Positions 53,808-62,782 of a stretch of DNA of 64,000 bases are shown here, one piece after another. The notes below the pieces were generated by a model that worked only from the letters and a program-made list of their open reading frames with translations, was not told the origin of the DNA and made no database searches. How positions within the stretch are numbered: position 1 is the first letter of the stretch; every line of letters starts with the position of its first letter. Source of the DNA: Candidatus Defluviilinea proxima (lineage in GTDB: Bacteria > Chloroflexota > Anaerolineae > Anaerolineales > Villigracilaceae); NCBI GenBank assembly GCA_016721115.1, contig JADKIW010000001.1, forward strand, positions 4,665,501 through 4,729,500. The letters are read 5' to 3'. The position numbers and the translations under genes were made by a program.

Positions 53808-55064
53808 TCAATCATCTCCACCGCCACCAGATCCGCTTCCCCCTCCACTGTCATTGCTATTGTCATCATTACTATTGGAGTCATTGTTATTGCTGTCGTC
53901 AGAGTTGGTATTACTATTCGTGTTGGTGTTGGTATTCGTATTTGTGTTCGTGTTTATATTGGTGTTTGTGTCGTTATCACCAGAGTCAGAACCACCACCC
54001 GACCCACTTTTCTCGAACTCGATCTTCGTGACAATAAACACGCCATTTGTATTGTAATAGCCTTCCACCTTTGCCGCCGCGCCAACACTTGGAGTGCCTT
54101 TGACTTCCGCCGTGGCAATGTTCATCAAGATGCCGTTCACCACGATGAAATCATTTTCGATGGAGACAACCTTGCCTTCTATGGATTTATCTTCCGTCTT
54201 GGTTGCTTCAACTTTGACCTTTGTCGGGACGGGGGTTTTGGATGTAGGAACAACAGTCGCTTCACCTTCGGACTCGTTGTCTGAGTCCTCCCCACCGGAC
54301 TGATCCGTCTCTTGAGATTGATGAGCGCCATCATCCTCGAGATCTTCCACTTCCGGCACGATGGAACCGGGAGAAACCAACTCAATCCGAGATGCATCGA
54401 TACTCTTGTCGCTTCTCGTCTGGCCTTGTATACGCACAGCATCACCAACTTGTACTTGCGGGCTTGGCAGAATGGTGTCAGATGAGATCACAATTGTTAC
54501 ACCGGCCACCCGCCACTCGGTCCCGTTTTGACGCGTGACATATCCAGAAAAGTCCACAGGCACAGAGCGTCCCGCTGTGAAGAGTTCATGCACTTCGTCC
54601 AGACGTTCAGTCTCATGCTCGAGTTCTAATTCTCCACGACGAGTTGGGTCGAACGTAAAGAGCAACAGCACGTCCTCCCAAGTACGCTTGACGGGATAGA
54701 GATTATCGCCAGGCAAAGTGTTTGATGATGCACGGACAAGCCCCGTACTACTCACGAACAACATTGTCACGACCATCAAACTCACCAACGCACGTCGCAA
54801 CGGCACGGACCAAATACGGCGGGAAGCCGGGGAATTCTTCGCCTCACGCATCTCAGAAGCACGCTGAAGCAATTTTGCGCGATTCCTTCGAACCACTTCC
54901 TGTGAAGGAGCAGGCACAGCCATCTCTTTTGCCTTTACAGACGTTTCAAGGATAGGACGAAGTTCATCGGCCAATTCAGGATAACGGAAGAGAACGGTAT
55001 CTACATCCGCGCCTTGTTCGATCTCATTTAAACAAACTTCTAAAGCTTCATATAAATTATTCAT
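53808..55064 (-). CDS. Membrane protein with DUF5667 and DUF5666 domains and Asn/Asp-rich tail; likely sigma-factor partner
   Basis: 418 residues. Cytoplasmic N-terminus (~1-90) is helical (LYEALEVCLNEIEQGADVDT) and could bind the sigma factor. One membrane helix (RRALVSLMVVTMLFVSSTGL), then a DUF5667-like stretch (LPGDNLYPVKRTWEDVLLLF). DUF5666-type beta modules (GYVTRQNGTEWRVAGVTIVI; GKVVSIENDFIVVNG) precede a ~55-residue tail of N, T, S, D and G. The ECF sigma gene overlaps its start by 8 bp. An anti-sigma function is inferred from topology and position; there is no zinc-binding anti-sigma motif. Confidence 0.8.
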   Translation of the reverse strand: MNNLYEALEVCLNEIEQGADVDTVLFRYPELADELRPILETSVKAKEMAVPAPSQEVVRRNRAKLLQRASEMREAKNSPASRRIWSVPLRRALVSLMVVTMLFVSSTGLVRASSNTLPGDNLYPVKRTWEDVLLLFTFDPTRRGELELEHETERLDEVHELFTAGRSVPVDFSGYVTRQNGTEWRVAGVTIVISSDTILPSPQVQVGDAVRIQGQTRSDKSIDASRIELVSPGSIVPEVEDLEDDGAHQSQETDQSGGEDSDNESEGEATVVPTSKTPVPTKVKVEATKTEDKSIEGKVVSIENDFIVVNGILMNIATAEVKGTPSVGAAAKVEGYYNTNGVFIVTKIEFEKSGSGGGSDSGDNDTNTNINTNTNTNTNTNTNSNTNSDDSNNNDSNSNDDNSNDSGGGSGSGGGGDD

Positions 55065-55602
55065 AACTCACCTCCCCAATCATTCGCTGGAGCGATGCGA
55101 GCGCTCTAAATTGGAGGGCCTTCACGGCATTTACTTTTTTCTTCATATACAATGCAGTTTCTTCGAGGGAATATCCCTGATTAAACCTCAAAGCTAAGAC
55201 GTGTTGTTGTTCGTCGGTCAACTGGGCATAGGCCTGTTGCACAACCCGGTTTTGTTCACGTAAATCCACTTCAGCGTTGACGCTCGTAACCGCATCGGGC
55301 ATCGCGTCTGACAATGCTTCTGTGGGCCTGCGATACTTGCGGCGCAAATGATCGTTCACAGCGTTGGAGGCTGTGGCGATCAGCCAACCTTTGAGGTTGG
55401 TCTGCGGTCCCTGCCCTTTTTGCGAGGCTTCGAGCAAGCGCATGAACACATCGCTGGCAATATCCTCCGCAACGGCATCATCGTTCACCCGGTAACGGAC
55501 GTAACGATGGACCTCAACAAAATATTGATCGTATATGGCGCCGATGGATTGCGAATCCAACTTTTGCAACCCTTTCAATGCGCCTTGTTCTTCATAAGAC
55601 AT
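55057..55602 (-). CDS. ECF (RpoE-like) RNA polymerase sigma factor
   Basis: The start at 55602 (MSYEEQGALKGL) is the most likely; upstream in-frame Met codons at 55623 and 55677 lie in a hydrophobic stretch that does not fit the family. Region 2: IGAIYDQYFVEVHRYVRYRV, DDAVAEDIASDVFMRLLEAS, GWLIATASNAVNDHLRRKYR. Region 4: YAQLTDEQQHVLALRFNQGYSLEETALYMK with its helix-turn-helix. Length (181 residues) is normal. It overlaps the downstream membrane gene by 8 bp, so sigma and probable partner are made together. Confidence 0.9.
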   Translation of the reverse strand: MSYEEQGALKGLQKLDSQSIGAIYDQYFVEVHRYVRYRVNDDAVAEDIASDVFMRLLEASQKGQGPQTNLKGWLIATASNAVNDHLRRKYRRPTEALSDAMPDAVTSVNAEVDLREQNRVVQQAYAQLTDEQQHVLALRFNQGYSLEETALYMKKKVNAVKALQFRALASLQRMIGEVSYE

Positions 55603-55686
55603 GGTTCGAGTATTCCCTCGCATTATGCTTGCTATAAAAAATGGTACTGCAACTTGCATTTTAGTATAACATCCCAAAAGAAAAAC

Positions 55687-56664
55687 TCACGGCAATGCGA
55701 TCACTTCATAGATGACAGCCTGGTCGTCACGATACACTTCTTTTAGCCCGGGATCCTTGGCGGCGGCTTTCATAAAGTTTCCATGCTTCAAGTCGGTATG
55801 CACATATTGCGAACCAAATACACTGGCAATAATTTTCGATGGGGCATCCACATTTCCTTGCGTGACAAGAACCCATTGATCGTACAGATCCGCATCATAC
55901 AACTGCATATACGTTGGGTCGAGACCGATCAAGTATGTATTGTGCGTGTTGTAATAGAACAAACGCGGGAAATCATCCCAGTCTGTCTGAAAGACGCGTG
56001 ACCCAGCCGGGGTATTGGCTTCCAGCCAATGAGACGCTCCCGCATACAGTTCATATGATTTGGATGTATCAATCGCTTCACGCGCCCGAGGAACTGATCT
56101 GGCGATACTGACAGCTACAGCCACCGACAACAGAATCGCGGGCAGGTTCGCGAGAATCCGCTTGAGGGGAGACTCGGCTGAAGAAACGGAAGCAGGTTCA
56201 GGGTCCATGAGAAGAGGCGACCATGCGAAAGCAGCGAAGACCAACGCGAACGGCGGGAAATATTCCACAAACCGGCGCGCTTGCAAGAGCATGAGTCCAA
56301 AAAGCAATGCAACGAGCAAAGAAAAGGCGGTCCGCACATCCATTTTTTTACCGGAGAGTCCAAGAGCAAACATCCCGCTGACCAATGCGATGAGCGATGG
56401 AAATGAGTTCTCAAGGATTTGTTTCGTATCGTACGGGAACCACTCGTTGCCAACCCGGACAGATGTAGCTTCTGTCAACTTCGGCAACATGTGACGATAT
56501 GAAAAAATAATGTTGTCTGGAAAATATGGATTGATGAGCATGCCAAGCAAAATACCGCCCGCGACAAACAGTAAAGGCTTATATTCAAGGCGATGCTCGA
56601 TCAATGCAACCGCAAGGACATATAAAACAGCAAACGCGATCAGGAGTGGAAAAGCATCGTACAT
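55687..56664 (-). CDS. C-terminal part of multipass membrane glycosyltransferase-like protein (frameshifted)
   Basis: 325 codons beginning mid-helix. About six membrane helices, then an extracytoplasmic domain of ~130 residues with HWLEANTPAGSRVFQTDWDD, PRLFYYNTHNTYLIGLDPTY and WVLVTQGNVDAPSKIIASVF. The WLEANTP-to-F-Y-N order is usual for the soluble domain of GT-C-like or STT3-like proteins in this group. It follows the 56640-57200 frame: one missing A in the run at 56702-56710 (plus-strand T9) splits the gene. With ten A, the join reads VEKKNKHLAVLSFIYVWMYD. Confidence 0.78.
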   Translation of the reverse strand: MYDAFPLLIAFAVLYVLAVALIEHRLEYKPLLFVAGGILLGMLINPYFPDNIIFSYRHMLPKLTEATSVRVGNEWFPYDTKQILENSFPSLIALVSGMFALGLSGKKMDVRTAFSLLVALLFGLMLLQARRFVEYFPPFALVFAAFAWSPLLMDPEPASVSSAESPLKRILANLPAILLSVAVAVSIARSVPRAREAIDTSKSYELYAGASHWLEANTPAGSRVFQTDWDDFPRLFYYNTHNTYLIGLDPTYMQLYDADLYDQWVLVTQGNVDAPSKIIASVFGSQYVHTDLKHGNFMKAAAKDPGLKEVYRDDQAVIYEVIALP

Positions 56665-57200
56665 CCAAACATAAATAAACGACAGAACAGCAAGATGCTT
56701 ATTTTTTTTTCAACAAGCCAGAGCACTGCAAGCGCAAGCACGGCAAGAGAAAGCGACCCAGCGCGCGTCACGCTCATACGATAGAGGAACGCATCTGAAA
56801 TTCCCAACAAAGCCAACGCCCATAACCATGCATACGGCACACGTTGACGATGAAAAAGAAACCACACGACAAGAAATGCGATACTTGAAAAAATAACGGC
56901 GGCCCACTTGGCACCGACGCGCAGATCAGCAAAATACGTAAAAGGGATCAGTGCCACATGGAAAAGAAAATGATGATCGTAATATTGCTGTTGATTCAAG
57001 ATCGAAAGTGGCAACCAGGGGAAATCAGGTTTCAATCCTTCTGTGCGCATGAGCCATGCCAACTTGATGTGATAGAAGCCATCGTTATCGGGCATATCAG
57101 GCGTGGCAAATTGGATGAGAGCCATACATAGTACGAACAGAAGAAAAAGTCCGATGGCGGGTAGAGTAGAGTGGAGTCGCTTTTGCATATTGTTGTTCAC
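56640..57200 (-). CDS. N-terminal part of multipass membrane glycosyltransferase-like protein
   Basis: 186 codons from GTG 57200; ATG 57188 is equally possible. First hydrophobic helix (TLPAIGLFLLFVLCMALIQF), then the loop ATPDMPDNDGFYHIKLAWLM, whose acidic residues and His are placed like the first periplasmic loop of GT-C enzymes. Four further helices follow. The last ~20 residues (ISILLFCRLFMFGCTMLFHS) are out of frame. The real gene runs 57200-55687, about 505 residues. Substrate unknown; glycosylation of surface proteins is plausible. Confidence 0.78.
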   Translation of the reverse strand: MNNNMQKRLHSTLPAIGLFLLFVLCMALIQFATPDMPDNDGFYHIKLAWLMRTEGLKPDFPWLPLSILNQQQYYDHHFLFHVALIPFTYFADLRVGAKWAAVIFSSIAFLVVWFLFHRQRVPYAWLWALALLGISDAFLYRMSVTRAGSLSLAVLALAVLWLVEKKISILLFCRLFMFGCTMLFHS

Positions 57201-57213
57201 ATCTTGGAGAATA

Positions 57214-57241
57214 GGACATCTGGAGTGTTCTCCAGATGTCC
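57214..57241 (-). terminator. Terminator after the DUF5666 lipoprotein gene
   Basis: A 12-bp perfect stem GGACATCTGGAG / CTCCAGATGTCC with a TGTT loop. There is no long T-tract, but the stem is very stable. It separates the 57273 gene from the 57200 start. Confidence 0.7.
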
Positions 57242-57272
57242 CATTTGTAATTATCTCACCTATGACTAAAGG

Positions 57273-58133
57273 TTAATCGTTGTTGTTTGAATTCGAGTTA
57301 CTGCCACCACCGCTATCATCATCGTTACTGTTCGAATTACCGCCAGAGTCATTGTCGTTGTGGTTATCTTCATTGGAGTTCTGGTTGGAGTTGTCATCAC
57401 TACCATTTGAGTTGGAGTTGTCGTCACTGCCATTGGAATTGGAGTTATCGTCATTGCCATTACCATTGGAATTACCGCCGATTCCTGTGCCAGCAGGCTT
57501 TTCAATCTCACGGATCGTGAAGGTTCCATCCGCGTTGACGATCACATGGATCTTGACCTGATCGCCAATTGCTACAATGTTCTTGAATTCAGTGAAGTTC
57601 GCCAGATTATATGTTACACCACCGATCGTGATCGTGTCAGCTGTAATGGCTTCCACTACGCCGAAGAGTTCCTGTTCAGGGCCGGTAGGCGCATCATTGC
57701 TGTTGGCATTGCCATTTCCATTGCTGTTATCGTTGGTATTATCGTTCATGTTGGCATTCGCGTTCGCATTTGCATTGTCATCATTGGCGTTCGCGTCATT
57801 GGAATTCGCATTGCCGTCGTCGGGGCCTGAGCCTTCGATCTTCAAGACCACAACCGAACCATCTGATGAGACATTAGCTTCCACTTTTACAGTGTCGCCA
57901 ACCTGAACGTTCGAAGCCGCGAGCACACTTGCATCCACGGAAACCTGTTGCCCACTGATCACCAACTGACCATCGCCAATCGATTCGACAGTCCCAGTGA
58001 AGACAACCTCACGCGATTGTCCGCTTTGAGAGTTGTCCACATTCTTGGGGGCAACGCCCGCTCCGCTACACGCATTCAATAAGTAAGCCCCTATAACTAA
58101 GACCGACATGATGAAACGTTTTGACTTTAACAT
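57273..58133 (-). CDS. DUF5666 lipoprotein with Asn/Ser/Asp-rich C-terminal tail
   Basis: 286 residues; GGAGG 6-7 nt before the ATG. Lipobox LLNAC places the lipidated Cys at about residue 22. Two DUF5666-type beta modules (VVFTGTVESIGDGQLVISGQ; ELFGVVEAITADTITIGGVT) each end in a VKVEANV / VKIHVIV strand. A low-complexity linker (NANANANMNDNTNDNSNGNG) joins them and a ~65-residue tail of N, S, D and G closes the protein. The tail resembles that of 53808-55064 though the rest differs. Function unknown; likely envelope-located. Confidence 0.83.
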   Translation of the reverse strand: MLKSKRFIMSVLVIGAYLLNACSGAGVAPKNVDNSQSGQSREVVFTGTVESIGDGQLVISGQQVSVDASVLAASNVQVGDTVKVEANVSSDGSVVVLKIEGSGPDDGNANSNDANANDDNANANANANMNDNTNDNSNGNGNANSNDAPTGPEQELFGVVEAITADTITIGGVTYNLANFTEFKNIVAIGDQVKIHVIVNADGTFTIREIEKPAGTGIGGNSNGNGNDDNSNSNGSDDNSNSNGSDDNSNQNSNEDNHNDNDSGGNSNSNDDDSGGGSNSNSNNND

Positions 58134-58217
58134 TATGAACCTCCGAAATTAAGTTTGAAACTGATTACATCTCAATAGTCGTCGGAGGTAGGGAAAGGTT
58201 ACGGGCAAATAAAAAAA

Positions 58218-58238
58218 CCTCCCGCGTTTTGCGAGAGG
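58218..58238 (-). terminator. Terminator of the FHA regulator gene
   Basis: CCTCTCGC / GCGGGAGG on the minus strand around AAAAC, followed by TTTTTTT. It lies about 10 nt past the stop. Confidence 0.85.
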
Positions 58239-58247
58239 CGAAAATTG

Positions 58248-58898
58248 TCATGCAGATGGGTTGTCGAGCCGTATCCCGTGTCCACGCACGGTATCGATAT
58301 ATTGGTGAGAGGGATCAAGTGAAGAGATGCGATCTCGCAGGCGGCGGATCAACGCATCAAGGGCCTGGTCTGACACTCCGGCAGATTGATCTTCTCCCCA
58401 TACGATTGCCACAAGGTCAGGGCGGCTCACCACCTCTCCTTTATTCTCATACAGTAACCACAACAACTTGAACTGTTGCGCAGAAAGAGGCGGGACGATC
58501 TGCTGATGATTGACCCACACACGACGCGACTTCAAGTCCATCATCAAACGTCCAGACGGAGGCGTACCTTCCACCAACGGAGTCGTTGCGTCAGAGATCA
58601 GGAACACAAATTGCTGGGCCATCGCAACAGACAACATGTCACCATCCTGCAATACGACAGGAGCAGTTAGAGAGGTTCCGTTATGATGCGTGCCGTTCTT
58701 ACTCCCAAGGTCTTCAAGGATCACACCCTCGGCAGTCGGCGTCAGACGTGCATGATATCGTGATATCTGGCGGTCTGAGATCACCACATCGCAGGTTGGC
58801 TCACGTCCTAATACAATTGTTTTGCTTAACTGCCAGCGCTGACCTTTCAAAGGCCCTTCCTGCGCTACCAGCAATGGAGAATCTTCCTGTGTCATCAT
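58248..58898 (-). CDS. FHA domain / winged-helix (OmpR-type DNA-binding) regulator
   Basis: 216 residues. FHA domain ~5-100: IVLGREPTCDVVISDRQISR, YHARL, LEDLGSKNGTHHNG, with the phosphothreonine-binding Arg, Ser and Asn residues. A Trans_reg_C winged helix (~118-214) has LSAQQFKLLWLLYENKGEVV, SDQALDALIRRLRDRI and YIDTVRGHGIRLDNP. There is no receiver domain, so FHA replaces it as the input. The divergent Ser/Thr kinase gene 154 bp away is the obvious source of phosphothreonine, making a likely kinase-to-transcription-factor pair. Regulated genes unknown. Confidence 0.88.
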   Translation of the reverse strand: MMTQEDSPLLVAQEGPLKGQRWQLSKTIVLGREPTCDVVISDRQISRYHARLTPTAEGVILEDLGSKNGTHHNGTSLTAPVVLQDGDMLSVAMAQQFVFLISDATTPLVEGTPPSGRLMMDLKSRRVWVNHQQIVPPLSAQQFKLLWLLYENKGEVVSRPDLVAIVWGEDQSAGVSDQALDALIRRLRDRISSLDPSHQYIDTVRGHGIRLDNPSA

Positions 58899-59052
58899 GA
58901 ATATCTCTTTTTCAAGGAATAATAACCCGAATACATGTGGTCGTATATTATAATACTATAGTAGAAACACAAGCATTTGCGCAGGAACACGCCGAAACCA
59001 ACTTGCGTTCAATGCTAAGCAACAAAGCGATCCATCTATATAAGGAGAACGA

Positions 59053-60051
59053 GTGCTCCCACCCCTCAAGAATGAGGAGGTTTTGCGCGGCCGCTACAAG
59101 ATCCGTGAACGGATCGGTCAAGGCGGCATGGGCTCAATTTACCTTGCCGACGATATGCGGCTCAAGGGACGTCAGTGCGCCCTCAAAGAGGTCGAATACG
59201 ACCGCGCCCTCCCGGAAAATATAAGAGACGAAGCCCGCGAACAATTTTTACGTGAGGCTACTGTTCTCGCGCGCCTCGATCATCCTAATCTGCCTAAAGT
59301 TTCTGATTTCTTTTCGAACGGTCCACGCGATTACCTCGTGATGGATTACATCCCCGGCGAAGACCTGCGCACGTTGATGCTCGAAGCGCGGCGCAACAAA
59401 AAATACCTACTTGAAAAGGAAGTTCTCACGTGGGCAGAACAGATCGCCAATGCCCTCACCTTCCTCCATAGCCAGGAACCATCCATCGTGCATCGCGATA
59501 TCAAGCCAAGCAACCTGAAACTCATGCCGCACGGATTGATCAAGCTCGTGGACTTCGGACTCGTAAAAATTCTTGCACCCGAAGAAGTCACCATCACCAT
59601 CATTCAAGGACAGGGAACCGCGCTTTACACTCCTCTTGAGCAATATGGAGGAAGCGATGTACACACCGACATCCGCTCGGACATCTATGCATTCGGCGCT
59701 ACGCTGTATCACCTGCTCACCACCGAATCTCCAGCGGACGCACGCAAACGCTTCCTTGCGCCCGAAAGCCTGATCCCGTTACGACAGATCAATCCTACCC
59801 TGTCAGCGCGGACCGAAAAAGCAGTCATGTGGGCCATGTCCATGCACCCGGATGAACGGCCTCACTCAGTTGAAGAATTCAAAGAAGCCTTGATTGGGAA
59901 TCGCGAAACGCCGATGCTTTCCTTTTCCCCTCGTATAAACTTGCCCACGCACTCAGTCATGGATAATCTCTCGAATCCTCCCGAAGCCACACTTGCGTGG
60001 AGTGCGGCTGTGTTATTCCTGCTCAGCCTTCTTGCGACTTTGATTCGCTAG
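59053..60051 (+). CDS. Membrane-anchored Hanks-type Ser/Thr protein kinase
   Basis: 332 residues from GTG 59053, with AAGGAG 6 nt upstream. P-loop IGQGGMGSIYLADD, Lys in CALKEVEYDRA, catalytic loop VHRDIKPSNLKLM, DFG in LVDFGLVKIL, then GTALYTPLEQYGG and SDIYAFGATLYHLLT. All active-site residues are present. A single C-terminal membrane helix (TLAWSAAVLFLLSLLATLI) ends the protein without any extracellular sensor, so input must come from partners. Divergent to the FHA regulator. Its stop overlaps the convergent GH3 gene by 29 bp. TATAAT at 58949 may be the -10 element. Confidence 0.9.
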   Translation: MLPPLKNEEVLRGRYKIRERIGQGGMGSIYLADDMRLKGRQCALKEVEYDRALPENIRDEAREQFLREATVLARLDHPNLPKVSDFFSNGPRDYLVMDYIPGEDLRTLMLEARRNKKYLLEKEVLTWAEQIANALTFLHSQEPSIVHRDIKPSNLKLMPHGLIKLVDFGLVKILAPEEVTITIIQGQGTALYTPLEQYGGSDVHTDIRSDIYAFGATLYHLLTTESPADARKRFLAPESLIPLRQINPTLSARTEKAVMWAMSMHPDERPHSVEEFKEALIGNRETPMLSFSPRINLPTHSVMDNLSNPPEATLAWSAAVLFLLSLLATLIR

Positions 60052-62782
60052 GCCAGCGGAACCAAAGCCACGTAAGTAGTATTCCCAACGCTTCCCCCGC
60101 CAACGTAAACAATAGAACACCAAACGCACCGCCTGATTCGGAGGAAATCCATTCAGTTGAGTTTGGCAAACCTAAAGCAAGATAGTTATATGCACTAAAA
60201 CCACCAATCAACATGCTCAATGCAAACCGCAATCCCCAACGCGGTGTAATGACCCTACTCACAGCCCAATACGTAAGCGCGGCGCTCCCAAACACTCCCA
60301 ACAAAACAAGAAGCCAGATACTCGTTCTAGGATACCCATCCGGTGAGACGAAACTGTTCTCAACCATCACTGTCGGTGTGAGAGTGGGAGGTTCCGGTGT
60401 CAACGTTACTTCGGGCACAACAACAGTCACAGCAACGCCGGTATCTGTCGCATCAAATTGCAAGACCTGCGAGACCAGCGCTGGTTCGCTGACAGCATGA
60501 ATCTCCACTTTGCCAGGTTTATCAATAACAAAAGATGCACGTGCGATGCCATCGGTTGTCGTTGCATCGACCTGTTGAAGGATACTCCCTGTCTCATCCC
60601 GCGTGGACATGGTAAACCGTACCACTGTCGAATCAGGAACAAGATGATGGTTATGATCAAGTATAGGTCCAGCCTGAACCGAGATCGAATCCCCAATGGC
60701 ATAAAACGGAGTTGCTGTCACTTCGGGTGTGAGCGTCAGGCTTGCTTCCGTTGTAGGCGATTGTTCTTGAAAGGGTTGTAGCGGAATGACCTGGCTGGGA
60801 TCGGGAGATGTCTGCGCGATCAGGTCATATCCAACTGCGGGGATGGAAACCGGGGAAGACCCTTGCACAGAAACCGATTGGAAGAGAATGCGTGCCGCCA
60901 CATCCACGGAAGCAGGTTGTTTGCTGTACAGCGCATAATACGCTGTGAGCTTGGAAATATCCGTCGCATCCAAATAATAAGGAGCCGTGAACGAGAACAA
61001 GATCACGTTCTTTGTGCGGATCAGATTTGGTCGTTCAGAAAAGAGACGGCGAAGAAGAGCGATCTGGTTGCCCCCCACATCAGAGAGAGAGATGACAACC
61101 CACGAAGCATTATTCAATGCAGGTTCGATGTCCGTTATGGTCGTCCCATCGAGAAGTGCGCTCACCTCGCTCAATGCAAACGAACTGACACGATTCCTGA
61201 GAATCTGCCCACTACCATCAGGGCCATACAAGCGTAAAACGGTTTTCTCGAAAGCATCCACTGCAAAGGAGTCAAACTCTTCGCAAGTGCTACATTGTTT
61301 ATAACGTACTACGTCGGTCAGGAAAACGATCCGCTCGCCTGTGCTCGGTGGAACAGGCAATAACGTATTCAACTCTTGTGCGTCAGGGCTGATCAACGTT
61401 GCGGCATCGCGCGCAATATCAAATGCAACCTGCCCCGAAGAACCAACAAGAGCCAATTCATTTTCCGAAGGAATCACAGTATCTATATTCTGGTCTGGAT
61501 ACATCTTCAGTTTATGCGTGAGTATTCTGGTAACAGCCGCATCCACCAACTTGGCAAAAACCGTGTCGTTGCGATACTCCTGCGCAAAAGAGGAAAGGAT
61601 CCGCAGGTTAACAGAGTAGGTATCTTTGAACTCATCAGAGATAATATTGCCGAGATAGAGAATGTCATTACCGGCAAGGAAGGCATCGCGCGCCACCAAG
61701 CGAGGCGAAAAACTTTCCCCACCCAAAGAATAGAACTCCTTTACTGCTTTACCTCCCAGATCATCACTGATGATCAATCCACCGTTTCCACGCCATGTAG
61801 AAAATTCAGGCAATGCAAGAATGGCCGACAAAGCAGGTGCATCAAAACTGACAGGTCTTGTGGTCGCACGGATATTCCCCTGAAATCCCTGATAACGAAT
61901 ATGTGAGACAAGCAGGCCATCCACATTTGACTGTGGGTCTGTTGCACTTGTCACCGCAACAAAAGGCTTCAACTCGATCAGTTTCAACTGTTCCAACGAT
62001 TTACGAACCGTGGCAACTTCCTCTTCCGGTGAACGATCTGAACTACCACGCCCGGGGAAATGCTTGGCCACTACGATCATGCGCCCATTACTGCCTTGAT
62101 GTAAACCGGTAACGTAGGCCTGTCCCATTTTGCCCACCCAAAATGAGTCACCACCGAAAACACGTGTCCCCAAATCACTGCGAGCAGAAGGGTTAGGCGA
62201 CTCGACCACGTCGAGGGATGGACCAGCATACAAATTAAAACCAATCTTTGATAGCTCATTTCCCAACACCGAACCTACATGCATGGCATTTTCAGTTTTC
62301 CATGTTGCGCCGATCGCCATCTCGTTTGGCAAGGGCGTCATACCGTTCAATATTTGATCGTTCGGAACCCCATCCCCCTCCTGAGAAACGCCAATGAGCA
62401 ACGGCACATATATATTATTCGGCAAGGTATCAGAAACCGCCGTATTCCATTCGATGTTCTGCAAGCTCTTGATCAATTGGTGAGCGGAAGTCACAGTGCC
62501 CGGCCCGCCAACAAAATTATCGTTTTCTGCGGAAAGCATCACTCCGCCAACGTGCTGGTTAGCGATCAGATCATAGATCTGCGATGTTTCACCTGTATCC
62601 GTTCCACGAAATGTCACAATGAATAATTGCCCCACACGTTCCTCAGGCGTCATGGAATTTAACAATTCCAGAACCTGCGGGGATGGTGTAGGGGTCTGGG
62701 CCTGCGCACCAGCTACAGGTCCAAGAAGAGACACGATGAACGCCAACAACATCAGCCCACGAAGAAGACGATTCAAATTCAT
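60023..62782 (-). CDS. Secreted/membrane GH3-family protein (NagZ-like), with C-terminal beta domain and membrane helices
   Basis: 919 residues. Signal peptide ~1-28 (LMLLAFIVSLLGPVAGAQA). GH3 catalytic domain ~30-420 with TPEERVGQLFIVTF, GGVMLSAENDNF, VAKHFPGRGSSDRSPEEEVA and the nucleophile region GGLIISDDLGGKAVKEFY. NagZ-type enzymes normally have KHFPGHG and an Asp-His acid/base dyad (DSH); here the region reads GRGSSDRSP, so that His is absent. A second GH3-like domain (~440-640), an Ig-like domain (~670-790) and about four membrane helices follow. Peptidoglycan or glycan hydrolysis is suggested by family; altered or lost activity is possible. Confidence 0.85.
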   Translation of the reverse strand: MNLNRLLRGLMLLAFIVSLLGPVAGAQAQTPTPSPQVLELLNSMTPEERVGQLFIVTFRGTDTGETSQIYDLIANQHVGGVMLSAENDNFVGGPGTVTSAHQLIKSLQNIEWNTAVSDTLPNNIYVPLLIGVSQEGDGVPNDQILNGMTPLPNEMAIGATWKTENAMHVGSVLGNELSKIGFNLYAGPSLDVVESPNPSARSDLGTRVFGGDSFWVGKMGQAYVTGLHQGSNGRMIVVAKHFPGRGSSDRSPEEEVATVRKSLEQLKLIELKPFVAVTSATDPQSNVDGLLVSHIRYQGFQGNIRATTRPVSFDAPALSAILALPEFSTWRGNGGLIISDDLGGKAVKEFYSLGGESFSPRLVARDAFLAGNDILYLGNIISDEFKDTYSVNLRILSSFAQEYRNDTVFAKLVDAAVTRILTHKLKMYPDQNIDTVIPSENELALVGSSGQVAFDIARDAATLISPDAQELNTLLPVPPSTGERIVFLTDVVRYKQCSTCEEFDSFAVDAFEKTVLRLYGPDGSGQILRNRVSSFALSEVSALLDGTTITDIEPALNNASWVVISLSDVGGNQIALLRRLFSERPNLIRTKNVILFSFTAPYYLDATDISKLTAYYALYSKQPASVDVAARILFQSVSVQGSSPVSIPAVGYDLIAQTSPDPSQVIPLQPFQEQSPTTEASLTLTPEVTATPFYAIGDSISVQAGPILDHNHHLVPDSTVVRFTMSTRDETGSILQQVDATTTDGIARASFVIDKPGKVEIHAVSEPALVSQVLQFDATDTGVAVTVVVPEVTLTPEPPTLTPTVMVENSFVSPDGYPRTSIWLLVLLGVFGSAALTYWAVSRVITPRWGLRFALSMLIGGFSAYNYLALGLPNSTEWISSESGGAFGVLLFTLAGEALGILLTWLWFRWPSESKSQEG

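Noticed and set aside
57273..57530. Separate plus-strand genes in the Asn/Asp-rich region
   Set aside because: Low-complexity codon repeats leave several frames open; only the minus strand has a lipobox, ribosome site and DUF5666 modules.
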